DNA of 64,000 nucleotides from the NCBI RefSeq assembly GCF_000716445.1, contig NZ_JNWK01000002.1, positions 186,001 to 250,000 of the forward strand, given 5' to 3'. This DNA is from Streptomyces wedmorensis (GTDB lineage: Bacteria > Actinomycetota > Actinomycetes > Streptomycetales > Streptomycetaceae). Position 1 is the first letter of the stretch. Each line of letters opens with the position of its first letter. The position numbers and the translations under genes are program-made. The notes below the pieces were generated by a model. The model saw nothing but the letters and a program-made list of their open reading frames with translations. It was not told the DNA's origin and searched no databases. This document shows, piece after piece, positions 62,868 through 64,000 of this stretch.

Positions 62868-64000
62868 TCAGGAGCCTCCGTCGTGGGTGAGCAGGTGGAG
62901 CAGAGGGGCGTCGGGGAGGGCTTCGTCGCCCTCCCACGCCTGGGCGAGCGAGCCGACCGCGGCCAGATCGCCGAGGAGGACGCCCCCGACGAGCCGGTCA
63001 CCGCGCACGACCACCTTCCGGTAGGCGCTGCGCGTGGCGTCGGTCAGCTGGACGACGTCGTCGCCGGGGCGTGCCGTGACCTCGCCGAACGCGGCGAGGT
63101 CGAGCGGCTGCGCGCCGCCGAGGGTGAGCCGGGTGAGGGCACGGGTGCCGGTGTAGCGGGCGCCGGTGAGCTCGGTGGTGAGCAGGTCCGCCAGGACGTC
63201 GGCCTGTTCGAGCGCCGGTCCCGCGAGGCCGTAGTTCCGGCCGGCGTGCTCCGCGCAGTCGCCGATCGCGTGGATGAACGGGTCGGAGGTGCGCAGTTCG
63301 TCGTCGACGACGATGCCGGTGGCGACGTCGAGCCCCGCCTCGCGGGCGAGGGAGACGCGGGGGCGCACCCCGCAGGCGAGGACGACGACCTGGGCGTCCA
63401 GGACGAAGCCGTCGGCGAGCTCGACCGCCGTGACGGCCCCGTCGCGCTGCCGGAGACCGCTCACGCGGCACTCGGTGTGCACCTCGACGCCGAGGGACTC
63501 GACGTGTTCCCGGAGCAGGACCGAGGCCTGGGCGTCGAGCTGCCGTTCCATCAGTCGCTCACCCTGCTGGGTCAGCACCACCTCGGCACCGAGCGCGGCG
63601 AGGGCGCGTGCCGCCGAGACGCCGAGGAGGCCGCCGCCGATGACCACCGCCCGCACTCCCGGCCGGACGACGGAGCGCAGCTCCAGGCAGTCGTCGAGGG
63701 TGCGGAAGGGGTGGACGCCGTCCGGCAGGGCCGCCCCGCGCAGTCCGCGCAGCGGCGGCAGCACCGGGTTGGAGCCGGTGGCCAGGACCAGCCGGTCGTA
63801 GCCGACGACGGAGCCGTCCGCGCACTCCACCATCCGGGCCGCCCGGTCGATCCGCACCGCCCGCACCCCGAGCCGGGCCGGCTCGCGGACCTCGGGCAGG
63901 GCGATGACCTCGGGGGCGTACCGCCCGGCGAGGACATCGGCGAGCAGCACCCTGTTGTACGGTGCGTGCGGCTCCTCGCCGAGGAGGGTGACGGGCAGGC
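62868..64000 (-). CDS. FAD-dependent NAD(P)H reductase, 5' end outside window
   Basis: About 377 visible residues of a pyridine nucleotide-disulfide oxidoreductase of the NirB/NasB-like or rubredoxin reductase type. It has YDRLVLATGSNPVLPP, a GxG nucleotide site AVVIGGGLLGVSAARAL, and IHAIGDCAEHAGR. The frame is open to the window edge; upstream residues LPVTLLGEEPHAPYNRVLLAD show the family's FAD region. The last base of its stop is one base from the nirB start. It probably supplies electrons for nitrite or nitrate assimilation. Confidence 0.85.
   Translation of the reverse strand, partial: LPVTLLGEEPHAPYNRVLLADVLAGRYAPEVIALPEVREPARLGVRAVRIDRAARMVECADGSVVGYDRLVLATGSNPVLPPLRGLRGAALPDGVHPFRTLDDCLELRSVVRPGVRAVVIGGGLLGVSAARALAALGAEVVLTQQGERLMERQLDAQASVLLREHVESLGVEVHTECRVSGLRQRDGAVTAVELADGFVLDAQVVVLACGVRPRVSLAREAGLDVATGIVVDDELRTSDPFIHAIGDCAEHAGRNYGLAGPALEQADVLADLLTTELTGARYTGTRALTRLTLGGAQPLDLAAFGEVTARPGDDVVQLTDATRSAYRKVVVRGDRLVGGVLLGDLAAVGSLAQAWEGDEALPDAPLLHLLTHDGGS

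Overview
The window is a roughly 72% GC, very densely coded stretch of actinobacterial chromosome and is almost certainly from a Streptomyces. The evidence is the strong third-position GC bias, GTG starts with AGGAG-type ribosome sites, ATGA/GTGA start-stop overlaps, and the linked set leuA, era, phoH-ybeY-corC, recO, uppS, zur-znuBCA, glyS, dusB, ppdK and nirBD. Gene functions were read from protein motifs. No database search was run.

Layout. 1-7 kb: the end of a nitronate monooxygenase gene, rsmE, an AAA ATPase and TPR membrane protein pair, a HIT protein, an RNase Z-type hydrolase and an adenosine/adenine deaminase. 7-13 kb: an MFS exporter divergent from a PfkB kinase, then the RNA/ribosome block phoH-ybeY-corC-like-mmcQ. 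13-19 kb: an accessory-looking insert with a DHA2 exporter and its divergent XRE regulator, a 43-bp tandem repeat, a degenerate cytidine deaminase-like gene and a secreted WxL/DUF916-like cell-surface module. 19-25 kb: era, a TerD-domain protein, an M4 metalloprotease with its emfourin-type inhibitor, and leuA behind a leucine-codon leader peptide. 25-33 kb: a sortase-type surface protein, a TerB-like protein, a flavin oxidoreductase with a LuxR-type regulator, and an FprA-type reductase behind an iron box. 33-38 kb: a decayed XRE/DUF5753 regulator, two small conserved genes, an ECF41-type sigma factor with its carboxymuconolactone decarboxylase-like partner, recO and uppS. 38-43 kb: zur, znuB, znuC and znuA with two Zur boxes, then glyS. 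43-48 kb: a membrane protein, a TetR-aldo/keto reductase pair, DUF6243, and a second DHA2 exporter/XRE pair. 48-53 kb: dusB and ppdK. 53-60 kb: a winged-helix regulator, a PhoX-like phosphatase, a truncated hemoglobin, a VOC protein and an SDR-MFS-TetR cassette. 60-64 kb: nirD, nirB and the start of a linked FAD reductase that runs off the window.

Most of the window is a conserved housekeeping core interrupted by small regulator-exporter cassettes. The most informative signals are regulatory: a leuA attenuator leader; two Zur boxes over an apparently leaderless znuA promoter; an ECF41 promoter upstream of the decarboxylase-like gene; shared operator half-sites for two TetR systems; a 26-bp palindrome beside the LuxR/oxidoreductase pair; and three identical-spacing palindromes (35-bp period) after ppdK, followed by an orphan terminator. 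No rRNA, tRNA, CRISPR array, intact insertion sequence or prophage was seen.
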